From Cynocephalus volans (taxonomy: Eukaryota > Chordata > Mammalia > Dermoptera > Cynocephalidae): 64,000 nt of DNA. Positions within the stretch are counted from its first letter, which is position 1, and every line of letters begins with the position of its first letter. Below, one piece after another: positions 1 through 10,236 of this stretch. Location of the stretch: positions 101,433,835-101,497,834 of the forward strand of contig NC_084469.1 in assembly GCF_027409185.1 (NCBI RefSeq), in the 5' to 3' direction. The notes below the pieces were generated by a model, which made no database searches, was not told where the DNA came from, and saw only the letters and a program-made list of their open reading frames with translations. Position numbers and translations under genes: made by a program.

Positions 1-1371
1 CCTCTTCCATGAGCTGGAGAAGAGTCGAGGTCTTGTTCCATGAGAAGTGGGTCATCTCCAACCTCAGCAAGGTCCTGGAGATGATGGAGCAGTGTGAGCG
101 GTGGGTGCAGCCTAACTGCAGCAGCCCCCTCACCCTGGACAAGTGTGCCCAAGTCTTCCAAACCCTCCAGGATGAGTCCTGCAAGGATCAGAGGACATTG
201 GACCACATGGATCTCACCGTGGCCATCAGCTATCTGCTCATGAAGGAGTACTTACAGGAGTGGGATCCCCTCTGAGACCACACTTATGGAACCGAGACTA
301 TCTACAAATGGAAACGCTTCCTGGAGAATGACCAGCTCTTGTGCCTCAGCAGGCAGAACCCCTCGACAGACCCCTTTCACAGGTTGATATGGGAAGTCTG
401 GATGCCTTTGGTTTGAAATAGTGTCACGCAGTGGCAGCCAAGAAACTGCAAGCTGATGGCGGACTTTCTGGAGAGCTGGGTGAACCCTATTCCAGTGTGG
501 ATTTTAGAGAACATACTAGACCAACTCATCTTCCCCAAACTGCAGAAGGAGGTGGAAAAGTGGGACCCACTGATAGACACTTTTCCTGTTCACTCTTCGA
601 TACCCCCATGGCTGTCCCTCATGCAAATGTGGCTGGAGCCACTCTTTACCCTCATTGGCAGCAAGCTGTCTGGCACCCTGCACAAGTGGCACCCTAGGGA
701 CTCCTCTGCCAAGCTCATCCTCCAGCCCTGGAAAGATGTCTTCACCCCTGGTTCCTGGGAAGCATTCATGGTCAACAAGCATTCATAGTGCCCAAACTGG
801 GATGTGTCTTGGTGTTAATCATTAACCCCCACCAGCAGCACATGGATGCTTTTCTATTGGGTGATGGACTGGGAAGGGATGATCTCCATCTTCAGCCTGC
901 TGGGGCTTCTGGAAAAGCACTTCTTCCCCAAGTGGCTTCAGGTGCTGCATTCCTAGCTCAGTAACAGCCCCAATTATGAGGAGGTCACCAAGTGGTACGT
1001 GGGTTGGAAATCCATGTTCTCAGACCAAGTGCTGGCACATCCATCCATTGAGAACAAATTGAATGAAGCACTGGATATCATGAACAAGGCGGTGTCCTCC
1101 AATGTTGGTGCCTCCATGTAGCCAGGAGTGAGGGACAACATTGCCTATCTCGCCCACACAGAGCAGAGAAAGGACTTCCAGTACCAGGCCAGGCAGGAGA
1201 GGTGGGAGGCTGAGAACATGGTGCAGAAGGGCACCTACACTTTTGGCTGCATCATGATCTACATCCACTGGGGAGTGGAGTTCATCTGGGGCAAGAAGAC
1301 CTGAGTGCCCACCTCCCTGCAGAGCCTGATCGACATGGCCAAATAGAGAGTGGCAGGTCTGGAGCAGCCCA
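1..1371 (+). pseudogene. TFIP11P: TFIP11 processed pseudogene (retrocopy), C-terminal part and start of 3' UTR
   Basis: An intron-free copy of the 3' part of TFIP11 (tuftelin-interacting protein 11, a G-patch splicing factor acting in spliceosome disassembly) enters from the left edge. Reading across frames gives the C-terminal GCFC-type region, for example [13 protein letters not shown] near 68-105 and [18 protein letters not shown] near 519-572. Frameshifts occur near 40, 285 and 400, and in-frame stops are visible, for instance at 268-275 and 786. Near 1225-1240 the sequence jumps from the QEEREAENM-like segment to YTFG, so roughly 40 codons of the parent appear deleted. The normal end, DMAK followed by TAG, is still readable at 1334-1346. 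The 3' UTR then runs to 1371, where a provirus interrupts it, and resumes at 10237. Lack of introns plus many lesions indicates a dead retrocopy; the parent is on another chromosome in human. Identity is from recognition of the family. Confidence 0.87.
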
Positions 1372-1876
1372 TGTTGCAGGGAACTCTAAGCATTTTTAAA
1401 TTGTTGAGCCTTTCCCTTTTCCACTTGAGAAACTGTTTTAGAAACTTTATGCTCCATTGGAAACTTGAGCCCCTGCGATTTACCCTGCTTGCCTCTTGGG
1501 CTCACCTTCTGTGAGATAACAGCAGCCTCACACCCCTCCCCAGGGGCCAGAGGCAAATTAGGCTCCTAAAGTGACCAGCACACTGTGTCCCACAATCAGC
1601 CAATCCAAGTTAGCTGGACAGCATCCCTCATTTACATAAGAGGACCTGAATGGGAACTTAGGAGGAAGAAGGGTGGGAATTTAGGCCATGTAAGGGGGTT
1701 GTTTCCTTTGTTCTGGGAGACACTGGCTTGGGAGTTTCTGCCCCCCCAGTGCTCTCCTTGCTTGCAAGCAAAAAGGCACGGTAACACTGAACAAAGAGCT
1801 GCAACACTAAATAAAGAGCTAAAAACTACAACATTGATGCTGGTCTTGGATTCCTCTCTGAATTCGCCCTACAACA
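1372..1876 (+). repeat. 5' LTR of the provirus
   Basis: A 505-base direct repeat of 9731-10236, beginning TGTTGCAGGG and ending ACAACA. A CCAAT box is visible in CAGCCAATCC. The TATA position found in the 3' copy is mutated here to CATGTAA at 1687-1693. The U3/R part ends in two tandem AATAAA-like signals, of which the first is changed to AACAAA. The proviral promoter is therefore probably weakened relative to the 3' LTR. Confidence 0.95.
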
Positions 1877-1878
1877 TT

Positions 1879-1896
1879 TGGGGTCTGGTCCAGGAT
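1879..1896 (+). other. Primer binding site, proline-tRNA type
   Basis: The 18 bases TGGGGTCTGGTCCAGGAT lie two bases after the 5' LTR. They match the proline-tRNA primer site of gammaretroviruses at 15 of 18 positions by eye. This is where a host tRNA would prime minus-strand DNA synthesis. Another tRNA cannot be excluded without a systematic comparison. Confidence 0.7.
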
Positions 1897-2629
1897 GTGT
1901 TCACTCAGGGGAACTGAGACCCACAGCTCCAGATGGCAGGCAGCGCACTGGAAAGTTGTACCTCAGCTTGGGGCTGAACTCGCTGCAGATGCTGGTTCCC
2001 CACTGGGAAGTTGTACCTCAGCAACAGGGTCCTTTGCCCCCCCCCCACCCGGGAGCGTCAATTGGCCTAAATTAGCATCAGAATCTTTGTTCAGTAGTTC
2101 ATTTCAGTAAACCACCGGAGGTAAGATTTGGTTTGAGATCTCAATAACTTGTTTTGCATTTGGGCATCAGAGCTCTGGTTTAGGGACTTGTGGAAGGCTG
2201 GACGCAGCACTACTTCCCAAGTCCAGGACTCCCACAAGACATCATAGGGTCCCTTTGGTTTGGAATTATTTGGAAATTTGTTGTGGCCACTCATCTTTGT
2301 CTCTTGTGTTATGTGTAATTTATTGACTTGTCTCTGTCTTTTGTGTCTTATGTCATAAATTGTAGTTCTACTGTAAAAGGAACGTAAGTATACGCCATCT
2401 GTGTTGATAACTTTTATTGTACTGCTTGTCCTAGTGCTGGCTCTAGGACTGGTATCTGCCACCCCCAGAGATTGCCATAACATAGAAAAGTTTCTCCTGG
2501 TACTCCTTTACCTAGTGTCAGTAGGGTGCTTTCTAGCAATGTCATTGAGTCAGTGTGCTTTTTAGACTGGTTGAGGCCCTGACAGACCCTAAGCATAAGG
2601 ATATTTTGTGCATAAATTTGTATAGGAAT
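1897..2629 (+). other. Proviral 5' leader
   Basis: About 730 bases lie between the primer site and the gag start codon. It holds a C-rich stretch at 2038-2051 and several short ORFs without recognisable products. By analogy with gammaretroviruses this region should carry the packaging signal and the splice donor for env mRNA, but I see no motif strong enough to place either. Confidence 0.6.
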
Positions 2630-4269
2630 ATGGGGAAAAAGATCTCCTGGCCTGTTGGCAGGGCCACCCCTCTACAGGCAATAATAACTCACTTTGGTTA
2701 TTTCCCAAAAAAGGTAAAAGCTATTGGTTTTGAGGCTTCAGCAGACCCCTATGACCTTAGAAAATTTTGTGAATTAAAGTGGCCTGCCTTTGGGGTTGGT
2801 TGGCCCTCATACGGAACTATAGATATTGCTACCGCCTACCAAGTCCGAGACATTTGCCTCGGTAGCCCTGGGCACCCCTGGCCACCCCGACCAAGTCTTA
2901 TATATTACTGTTTGGGTTGAAATTATAGAGGAACTACCTCCCTGATTAAAACAATGCCTGCAACCCAGGCATGGGAAAACTCTCCCCCCACCCACCATTT
3001 ACTTGGACCAATGGAACAGAGATATCCCTGGAGAAAGGGCAGGCCACAGGATTAAAACAAAAGGGGAGATTCTTGGAACTAAACCACTTCCCTCAGCAGG
3101 TTCCTCTCAAGAAGCCGGCCAAGGACCTCTGCCCACGGTCTTACAGGACACCTCTGAGGACTTCGTTGATCTTTCTCCCCCTGTCCCTGTCTCTCCCAGT
3201 GCCCCTCCTCCTTACCCTACTTCTCCTGATTCTACTGTGCCTTCAAGCCCCTTCCCCACACGAGGAGTGGTGCCACCTACCAGACCGGGGGAGAACCTGA
3301 GTCTGTGCCGCCTCCTTCTAGTGCTTCCCCCCACACCCTTGTTCCCACTCCGACAGGCCCCCCTTTCCCCCAGAACTCAAGACCAAACCCCTTTCATGGT
3401 CTGTTCCTTTCTCTACCAATGATTTGTATAATTGGAAGAACCAAAATCCTTCTTTTTCTGAGAAACCTCAGGGTCTCATCTCTCTTTTGGAGACTGTTCT
3501 TTACTCATCAGCCCACCTGGGATGACTGTCAGCAACTCCTGCAAACCCTCTTCACTTCTGAGGAGCATGAACACATTCGTCATGAGTCATTAAAGACTAT
3601 TCTCGGCAGAGACGGACAACCTTCTGATGATCCTAGCCACCTTGAGTGCATATTTCCCCTTAGCCGGCCTAGTTTGGACCCCAACACCAATCAAGGTAAG
3701 GAGGCTCTCGACCAGTATCACCAGACTCTCCTTTGGGGACTCCGTGCAGCCACCCAGAGGCCCACAAACCTTTTGAAAGTAAGTGACCAAGCAAGTCTCC
3801 AGCCGCTTTTCTGGAGCGCCTCATGGAAGCTTAGAGGGTCTACACTCCTGTGGACCCCGAGGCCCCAGAAAACAGGTGTGCAATAAATATTGCCTTTGTT
3901 ACCCAGTCGGCCCCAGATATTAAGAAGAAATTTCAGAGACAAGAAGGGTTTGAAGGGAAGCTGTTGTCTGAGCTGGTTGAAATAGCCCAGAGGGTCTATA
4001 ATGCCAGGGATAGCCCAAAGGAGAAACAAATGAAAAGAATGGCTAAGATAATGGTGATCGCACTTACTGAGTCTCAAAGAGTTACAGTGAAGGGACTGAA
4101 GGGTATGAGACCACAGCCAGTACAGAAGGGAAACTTTATTGGAAAGTCCAGGCCCCCCCTAGAGAGAGACCAATGTGCCTTTTGTAAGGAAAAAGGTCAT
4201 TAGAAGGACAAATGTCCCCTACTGAAGAAGAGCACCCATGTCCTGCAGCTAGACAACGCTAAGGATTGA
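2630..4269 (+). pseudogene. gag: gag remnant (MA, proline-rich p12-like, CA, NC)
   Basis: Encodes structural core proteins. The start is placed at the ATG at 2630 because it gives Met-Gly, the usual N-myristoylation context, and is followed by a gammaretroviral matrix segment (FGVGWPSYGT at about 2792-2821). A proline-rich p12-like stretch spans about 3160-3420, read in two frames because of a frameshift. Capsid-like sequence (QQLLQTLFTSEEHEHIRHE) lies at 3530-3590, and the C-terminal capsid continues in a further frame from about 3850. Nucleocapsid has one zinc knuckle, CAFCKEKGH, but a TAG at 4201-4203 replaces the residue after the His, leaving the last Cys beyond a stop. The natural terminator is TGA at 4267-4269, in the same frame as pro. 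At least two frameshifts and one internal stop make it non-functional. Confidence 0.88.
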
Positions 4270-4620
4270 CAGGGCCGGGGCTCCATACTTATGAACCCCC
4301 AAGAGCCCAAGGTAACTTTACAAGTAGGGGGCAAACCAGTGGACTTCCTCATGGACACAGGGGCCACTTATTCTATTTTAACTAAAATGGATGGATATTT
4401 ATCTACTGGAAAGACCTTGGTACAAGAGGCTACAGGAAAGCTTCAATCCTTTGTCCAACCCTTGGACCAAGGCAAGAATTACCAGCCTGAGACAAGGGAC
4501 TATTACTCTCTCCTTCCTTGTCATGTCAGATTGCCAATACCCGTTGCTGGGGAGAGACTTATTGCACAAGCTGCTGGCCACTAATACTTTAAGGGGGATG
4601 TGACGAACTGACATTTAGTT
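4270..4620 (+). pseudogene. pro: Retroviral protease (pro) remnant
   Basis: An aspartic protease domain in the same frame as gag, reached only past the TGA at 4267-4269. The active-site motif LMDTGATYS is at 4348-4374, with the catalytic Asp-Thr-Gly at 4354-4362. The upstream strand TLQVGGKPVDF matches the family. The frame is lost after about residue 60 of the domain; the downstream part is readable in an overlapping frame at 4391-4603 (PLLGRDLLHKL). The frameshift makes the domain inactive. The shared frame suggests that the ancestor made Gag-Pol by stop-codon read-through, as murine leukaemia viruses do. Confidence 0.85.
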
Positions 4621-6175
4621 CTGCACCTCCTGCTCAGATAATGATAACATGCCCAATCAGTGAAGAATACATAATAGCAATGGAGGCTTCCCCCACTGAC
4701 TCTAGTTCCACCTTGGAGGAGCTAAAATGGGAGATCCTGAGAGTGTGGGCAGAAATGAATACCCCAGGCCTGGCCATCCACTGACCTTCCATTGTGGTTC
4801 AGTTTACTAGGCAGGCTACTCCTATTTGAGTAAAGCAATATCCAGTTCCCTTGGAAGTCAGGTGAGGGATAGCTGTCCACATCCAAAGGCTGAGAGAAGC
4901 AAACATTCTAATTCCATGTAAGTCAGCATGGAATACTCCTCTTATTCCAGTACAAAAACCAGGTACTTCAGACTTCCGACCTGTCCAATATCTACGAGAA
5001 GTGAACAAATGTGTGCAGACCCTCCATCAAACCGTCCCTGATTCCTACACCCTCCTCAGACTGCTGTCACCATCCCACAAAATCTACACTGTGCTAGATC
5101 TTAAAGATGCCTTCTTCAGCCTCCCGCTGGCCAAGGTAAGCCAGCCTTTATTTGCTTTCAAATGGACAGACCTGGAGAGGGGATATTCAGGACAACTGAC
5201 ATGGACCCGGCTGCCTCAAGGGTTTAAAAATTCCCCAACTTTGTTTGACGAAGCATTGAGCCAAGACCTCATGCTATACCGAAAACAACATCCTGAGGTC
5301 ACTCTACTATGGTATGTAGATGGCCTTTTGCTGGCCACTAAAGACTATGAGACTTGCAAGGAGGCCACAAGAGACTTATTATGGGAATTACAAACCCTGG
5401 GATATCGAGTCTCAGCTAAAAAGGCCCAATTATGTACCCCAAAAGTCACTTACCTGGGGTACGAACTGCAAGGAGGAAAGAGAACCTTGTTCTCCAGAAG
5501 AATAAAAACAATTCTAAAAATCCCAACCCCAAAGACTAAAAAGGAGGTCTGTGAATTCTTGCGTGCAGTAGGCTACTGCTGCCTCTGGATACTTGGGTTT
5601 GCTGAAATAGCTAAGCCCTTATACTCTAGCGCCGGGGGAAAACAAGCCTCCCTATCGTGGACAGAGATTGAACAAAAGAACTTCAGTGATTTGAAAAATG
5701 TGCTTACCACAGCTCCTGCCTTGGCACTACCAGACATACATAAGCCCTTCACCCTGTTTGTCACTGAGAAACTAGGCATAGCCAAGGGATTACTCACCCA
5801 GGCACTGGGCCCATGAAAAAGGCCTGTGGCATATCTCTCTAGGAAACTGGATAATGAAGCTGCTGGATGGCCAACTTGTCTCCGGGCTATAGCTGCTACT
5901 GTTTCATTGGTGAAGGAAGCAGAAAAACTGACATTAGGGCAGAATATGAGCCTGGTAGCACCTCACTCTGTGCAAGTTCTCCTGAGAAGTGCACCCGAGC
6001 GTTGGCTCACAAATGCCTGCATCACTCAATACCAGGCTTTACTTTTAGACCAGCCCTGAATAAAGTTTCTTAAGACCACAGCTCTGAATCCAGCAACTCT
6101 CCTTCTGGATGATGACCCAGAAGAGCCTCTTCATGACTGCCTTGAGACTATAGAGACCCTCCAAGGACTCTGACC
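4621..6175 (+). pseudogene. pol: Reverse transcriptase (pol) remnant
   Basis: The polymerase domain of retroviral Pol. A 271-codon open stretch at 5001-5816 holds the fingers and palm: [13 protein letters not shown], then the primer-grip type [11 protein letters not shown], then the catalytic loop at about 5313-5324. The loop reads YVDG rather than YVDD, so one of the two metal-binding Asp residues (codon 5322-5324) is missing. The connection region follows, with [16 protein letters not shown]. Upstream, 4621-5000 is recognisable only in pieces because of stops. The frame ends at 5814-5816, and the region linking to RNase H (5826-6175) is broken again. Inactive on two grounds, the open frame being interrupted and the active site altered. 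Confidence 0.9.
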
Positions 6176-6660
6176 TGATCTGACTGACGTGCCTTGGCCA
6201 GACCCTGATGAGGTGATGTTCATGGATGGGAACAGCTTCGTCTCCAATGGAATCAGGTATGCTGGGGCAGCTGTACTCACACTAGAATGAGTCATCTGGG
6301 CACAGGCTTTGAGCCAAGGGACATCTGCTCAAAAGGCTGAACTCATAGCCTTAACACAAGCTTTAATACATGGAAAAGGCAAGACTGTCAACATCTATAC
6401 TGACAGTAGGTATACATTTGCTACAGCCCATGTCCACGGGGCCCTCTACAGGCAGAGAGGATTAATAAACTCTGGAGGAAAAGACATAAAGAACAAAAAG
6501 GAGATTCTAGCTCTCCTAGATGCCATATAGTATCCTAAAAAAGTGGCCATTTTACGTTGCCGGGGGCAGCAAAAAGGGGACACAATTGAGGCTCGGGGAA
6601 ATGCTGTGGCAGACCAAGCAGCGAAGGAGGCTTCGCTAAAGCCAGTGGGGCCATCAAAGT
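6176..6660 (+). pseudogene. pol: RNase H domain (pol) remnant
   Basis: The domain degrades RNA in RNA/DNA hybrids during reverse transcription. The four acidic positions can be followed: MDGNS at about 6223, QKAELIAL at about 6334, YTDSRY at about 6400 and GNAVADQAAK at about 6600. A TGA near 6288 splits the first strand from the rest, a TAG at 6528-6530 ends the next block, and the final block continues in the same region after it. Order and spacing agree with gammaretroviral RNase H, which usually directly follows the polymerase. Confidence 0.85.
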
Positions 6661-7779
6661 CCTTAACAGTCATGCCGGCGCCCCAACTGCCACCAGTCCC
6701 ACATTACACTGAAGAAGAAATTATATGTGCCAGAGCCTTGGACACAAAGGACAATGATACCAGTTGGAAAATCTTACCAGACCGCCAAATATATTTACCT
6801 AAGTCATTAGGAAGGTTATTAATAAAGCAACTACACCGAGGGACACACCTTGGGTCTACTAAATTGACTGAACTGTTACGGAAAAACTATTATATCCACA
6901 ATCTAGACAAAGTAACCAAAGACTTTATACAATGCTGCTAAATTTGCTCACAGGTAAATCCAGGACCAAAGTCTGGGGTGCCTACAGGAACCATAGCACG
7001 AGGGTCAAGTCCTGGAGAACATTGGGAAGTCGACTTTACAGAGGTAACACTGGGACGATATGGGTTTAAATATCTTTTGGTATTTATAGACACCATTTCT
7101 GGGTGGGTGGAGGCTTTTCCTACAAAGACTGAGACTGCTCAGACAACACTCAAGAAATTATTAAGAGAGATTATTCCCCAATTCAGCTTGACTACAGCTT
7201 TGGGGTCTGACAATGGCCTGGCTTTCATAGCCCAGATCTCTCAATTATTGGCAAAAGCCTTACAAGTAAAATGGAACTTACACTGCTTATAGCACAAAGT
7301 TCAGATCAGGTAGAAAGAATGAACCAGACTCTAAAATGAAACCTTAACCAAATTAAAATTACAGACTAATGAAAACTGGGTAAGCCTCCTTCCCTTTGCC
7401 CTCCTCAGAAAAAGATGTACTCCGTATATCAAGGGAATTACCCCTTTTGAAATAACGTTTGGAAGGCCACCTCTGTTGTTACCCCGCCTTCCAGACAATA
7501 AACTTGCTGAATTCACTAACCAAAACCTGCTTCAGTCTCCCCAAGCTCTCCAACAGGTGCTGCATTGGCATCGGATTCACCCACTGATCATGGGGCCCAA
7601 CCCACAGCCAAGGACCTGACCCCACATTCATAACAGCCGGGTAAACTTGTCTGGGTTAAACCACACCACGCCAGTACCCTCGAGCCAAGGTGCAACGGGC
7701 CTTACACTGTCGTCCTCACCACTCCCACGGCAGTGAAGGTTGCTGGAAAACGCCAGTGGATCCACCAAACCCAGCTCAG
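6661..7779 (+). pseudogene. pol: Integrase (pol) remnant
   Basis: Inserts viral DNA into the host chromosome. The N-terminal zinc-binding region is seen as LHRGTHLGSTKL at about 6829-6864 and a Cys pair near 6931, broken by a stop. The catalytic core begins near 7017 with HWEVDFTEV (first Asp) and continues with LLVFIDTISGWVEAFPTK and GSDNGLAF (second Asp, about 7207). A frameshift at about 7290 moves the third acidic residue (VERMNQTLK, about 7308-7334) to another frame. The C-terminal part is fragmentary and overlaps the start of env. The DDE triad cannot be made in one reading frame, so the enzyme is dead. Confidence 0.87.
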
Positions 7780-9116
7780 ATGGACACCTCAGCCCAAAAA
7801 CTCCTGCTCAGACCACTCCACGGAAAAATAGATCGTCCAGCATTCCCAAGAAGACCTGCTGAAGACAGGACTCAGTCGCTCATCCCCCTGATTGTTTTGA
7901 TTGTTTTATGTTACATAACATCTGTGTCAGGGAACCCGCACAAACACAAAACTATACATGGGAGCTAAGGAACACAATTACAGGGGATCCCATTAGGACC
8001 ATCCACACATCAGGGGCCCCCACTTTCCTAGTAGATTTTTGTGAGCTAATGGGAAAAACAAACTTAAAGGTTAGGGGAAAACCAACGAACTCTGGGGGGA
8101 TTTGGGACCCGATATGGCTACTATTCTCGGTGGGGGTGTGGCGGAGTTAATGAAAAAGGCCTCCAACAAACCCAATTTTATGCCTGCCCCACAACAAGCA
8201 GCCCTTCCTGTCAGGGACAAGGGAGCTACCACTGTGCTGCCTGGGGCTGCAAAACCGAGTCCTCCTGGGCTCATACAGATACCTACATATCTCTTAATGG
8301 ACAGCCCCCACCTGCAGACTGTAGTCAGCCGGGAACATGTAACACTATGAACCTTACTATTAAAATGTGGAATCCCTTCATGGTTGATAGCTGGAAAGCT
8401 GGAATAATATGGGGAATAAGACTATATACTGTAGTGAACCCCGGGGGAGAATTTACTATTCAGTTAAAAGGAGAAGATAAATTAAACATACCCGTAGGTC
8501 CTAACCAAGCCTCCTACCCCCTTCTCCATGTTCCCTGTACCCTAACCCGTCCCCCCAAGCTCCTACACCCTGGTCCAATTGTGCTTTCACCAATCCCATC
8601 CTGGGGACTTTAGATTCAGTTTTTATGTTTGTCAACTAATCAAACCCAAATATAACAACCCACTGTTGGTTATGCTTAAATCCAGAGCCACCATATTATG
8701 TTGGTCTGGGGATAAACAAGTCTTTAGGCACTACTAACCAGACTGTGAGGTCTCTGAATCTGTCTGAAATCACAAAAGAAAGACTCTGTCCATGGGGACG
8801 AAAGCCCAAACTAATGCTTGGTGGCATACAAAACCAAGGACTTTGTATAAAAACTAATGACTATGACCCTAAAAAGTCCCCCTATAGAACTGCATGTACA
8901 TATGCAGTGACCATTAGTAGTACAACCCCTGGCAGGCTTCTAACTACCTCATCACCCCCCTCATGCTTGGTTTGCTTATTTGACAGGGTTGACTCCGTGT
9001 ATAGCTATTCAATATTTCCTTATACCTAATAGGACTGAATTTTGTGTACTTGTTTATATTGTCCCCCAAATTTATTACTATGAAGGAGCAGCGGGAAGGC
9101 AGCACCTCCTCGAGAA
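7780..9116 (+). pseudogene. env: env surface subunit (SU) remnant
   Basis: The receptor-binding part of the envelope. The ATG at 7780 starts a long leader ending in the hydrophobic run SLIPLIVLIVLCYITSVSG (about 7879-7935), a likely signal peptide. Mature SU follows in other frames, first NYTWELRNTITGDPI at about 7950, then a family-typical block (GIRLYTVVNPGGEFTIQL) near 8413-8466. The CXXC motif, CWLC at 8663-8674, is the disulfide-exchange motif of gammaretroviral SU. At least four frame changes and a stop at 8611-8613 prevent expression. The overlap with the end of pol is normal for the family. Confidence 0.8.
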
Positions 9117-9593
9117 ATGAGCAGTTCCTGTCTGAATCCTCTGTGTATAGGTCTTGGCTTTGCAAGCTGCTCTGCAGCTATTAGCGCCACAGCGCTTATA
9201 ATGAGCAATAAAAATTTTAAAGCCCTAGGTCAACAAATTGATCGAGACCTATGGGAATTAGAAAAATCTGTTAGCCGATTAGAAACTTCCTTAGATTCAC
9301 TAGCAGAGGTGGTGCTACAAAATAGGAGGGGCCTTGATCTTTTATTCCTAAAACAAGGTGGACTATGTATAGCTTTAGGAGAAAACTGTTGCTTTTATGC
9401 AAATCATTCAGGAATAATAAAAGATCGCCTCTCCCTAGTTAGGAAAAGGTTAAAAGAAATGGAGGAAATAAGGAACAAAAAACAAAATTGGTATGAAGAT
9501 TTATTCTCTTGGTCTCCCTGGTTAACAACTCTCCTCACCGCTTTAACAGGTCCCCTACTCATAATCCTGTTACTCTTTACTATAGGCCCCTGA
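9117..9593 (+). pseudogene. env: env transmembrane subunit (TM) remnant, longest intact env block
   Basis: An open stretch of 158 codons covering most of the fusion subunit. It has a small-residue hydrophobic N-terminal region (ISATALIM, residues 22-29), a heptad-rich helix (about residues 36-70), the conserved gammaretroviral block around residues 68-83, and the CX6CC disulfide motif with Cys 84, 91 and 92. The membrane anchor is at about residues 136-157. A TGA at 9591-9593 stops the protein at the end of the anchor. The cytoplasmic tail is still readable in frame after it to about 9704. There is no upstream SU in frame, and the first Met is not a natural start, so expression is unlikely. 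The block is nonetheless the best-preserved env segment. Confidence 0.85.
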
Positions 9594-9721
9594 ATACTCA
9601 CTGGCCTCACAAGACACATTAAGGAAAGAGTACAGTCGATAAAGCGTATGGTATTAAGAACCCATTATACCAGATTAAATGTTGATGATGAATCCAGGAT
9701 TTGACTCATGTACATAAAACC

Positions 9722-9730
9722 AGTGGGGAA
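9722..9730 (+). other. Polypurine tract
   Basis: The purine run AGTGGGGAA directly abuts the 3' LTR. In retroviruses this RNase H-resistant segment primes plus-strand DNA synthesis. It is short, and the T at the third base suggests some decay. Confidence 0.7.
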
Positions 9731-10236
9731 TGTTGCAGGGAACCCTAAGCATTTTTAAATTGTTTGGTCTTTCCCTTTTCCACTTGAGAAACTGTTTTAG
9801 AAACTTTATGCTCCACTGGAAACTTGAGCCCCTGCGATTTACCCTGTTTGCCTCTTGGCTCCACCTTCTGTGAGATAACAGCAGCCTCACACCCCTCCCC
9901 CAGGGGCCAGAGGCAAATTAGGCTCCTAAAGTGACCAGCACACTGTGTCCCACAATCAGCCAATACAAATTAGCTGGACAGCATCCCTCATTTACATAAG
10001 AGGACCTGAATGAGAACTTAGGAGTGAGAAGGGTGGGAATTTAGGCTATATAAGGAGATCATTTCCTTTGTTCTGGGAGACACTGGCTTGGGAGCTTCTG
10101 CCCCCCCAGTGCTCTCCTTTTTTGCAAGCAAAAAGGCACGGTAACACTGAATAAAGAGCTGCAACACTAAATAAAGAGCTAATAACTGTAACACTGATGC
10201 TGGTCTTGGATTCCTCTCTGCGTTCGCCCTCCAGCA
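9731..10236 (+). repeat. 3' LTR of the provirus
   Basis: A 506-base copy of 1372-1876. Unlike the 5' copy it retains a clean TATA box, TATATAA at 10047-10053, and a CCAAT box near 9960. It has two AATAAA signals (10150-10155 and 10170-10175) arranged in a short direct repeat, AATAAAGAGCT. The LTR ends with CCAGCA and is followed by the duplicated CCCA. It points towards ZNF317, whose first exon lies 5 kb downstream. Confidence 0.95.

Larger units (their letters stand above)
1372..10236 (+). mobile_element. Complete class I (gammaretrovirus-like) endogenous retrovirus, defective
   Basis: An 8.9-kb provirus with the order LTR, primer site, gag, pro, pol, env, polypurine tract, LTR. It is bounded by TG...CA ends and a 4-base target duplication, CCCA at 1368-1371 and 10237-10240, which fits gammaretroviral integration. 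The insertion splits the 3' UTR of the TFIP11 retrocopy, so it is younger than that copy. By hand the two LTRs differ at about 30 of roughly 505 positions (about 6 percent), meaning the insertion is neither recent nor ancient. Every gene carries stops or frameshifts: a stop in the zinc knuckle, YVDG in place of YVDD in reverse transcriptase, and stops in RNase H, integrase and the end of env. The gag stop and pro share one frame, as in murine leukaemia viruses. I do not assign it to a named ERV family. Confidence 0.95.
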
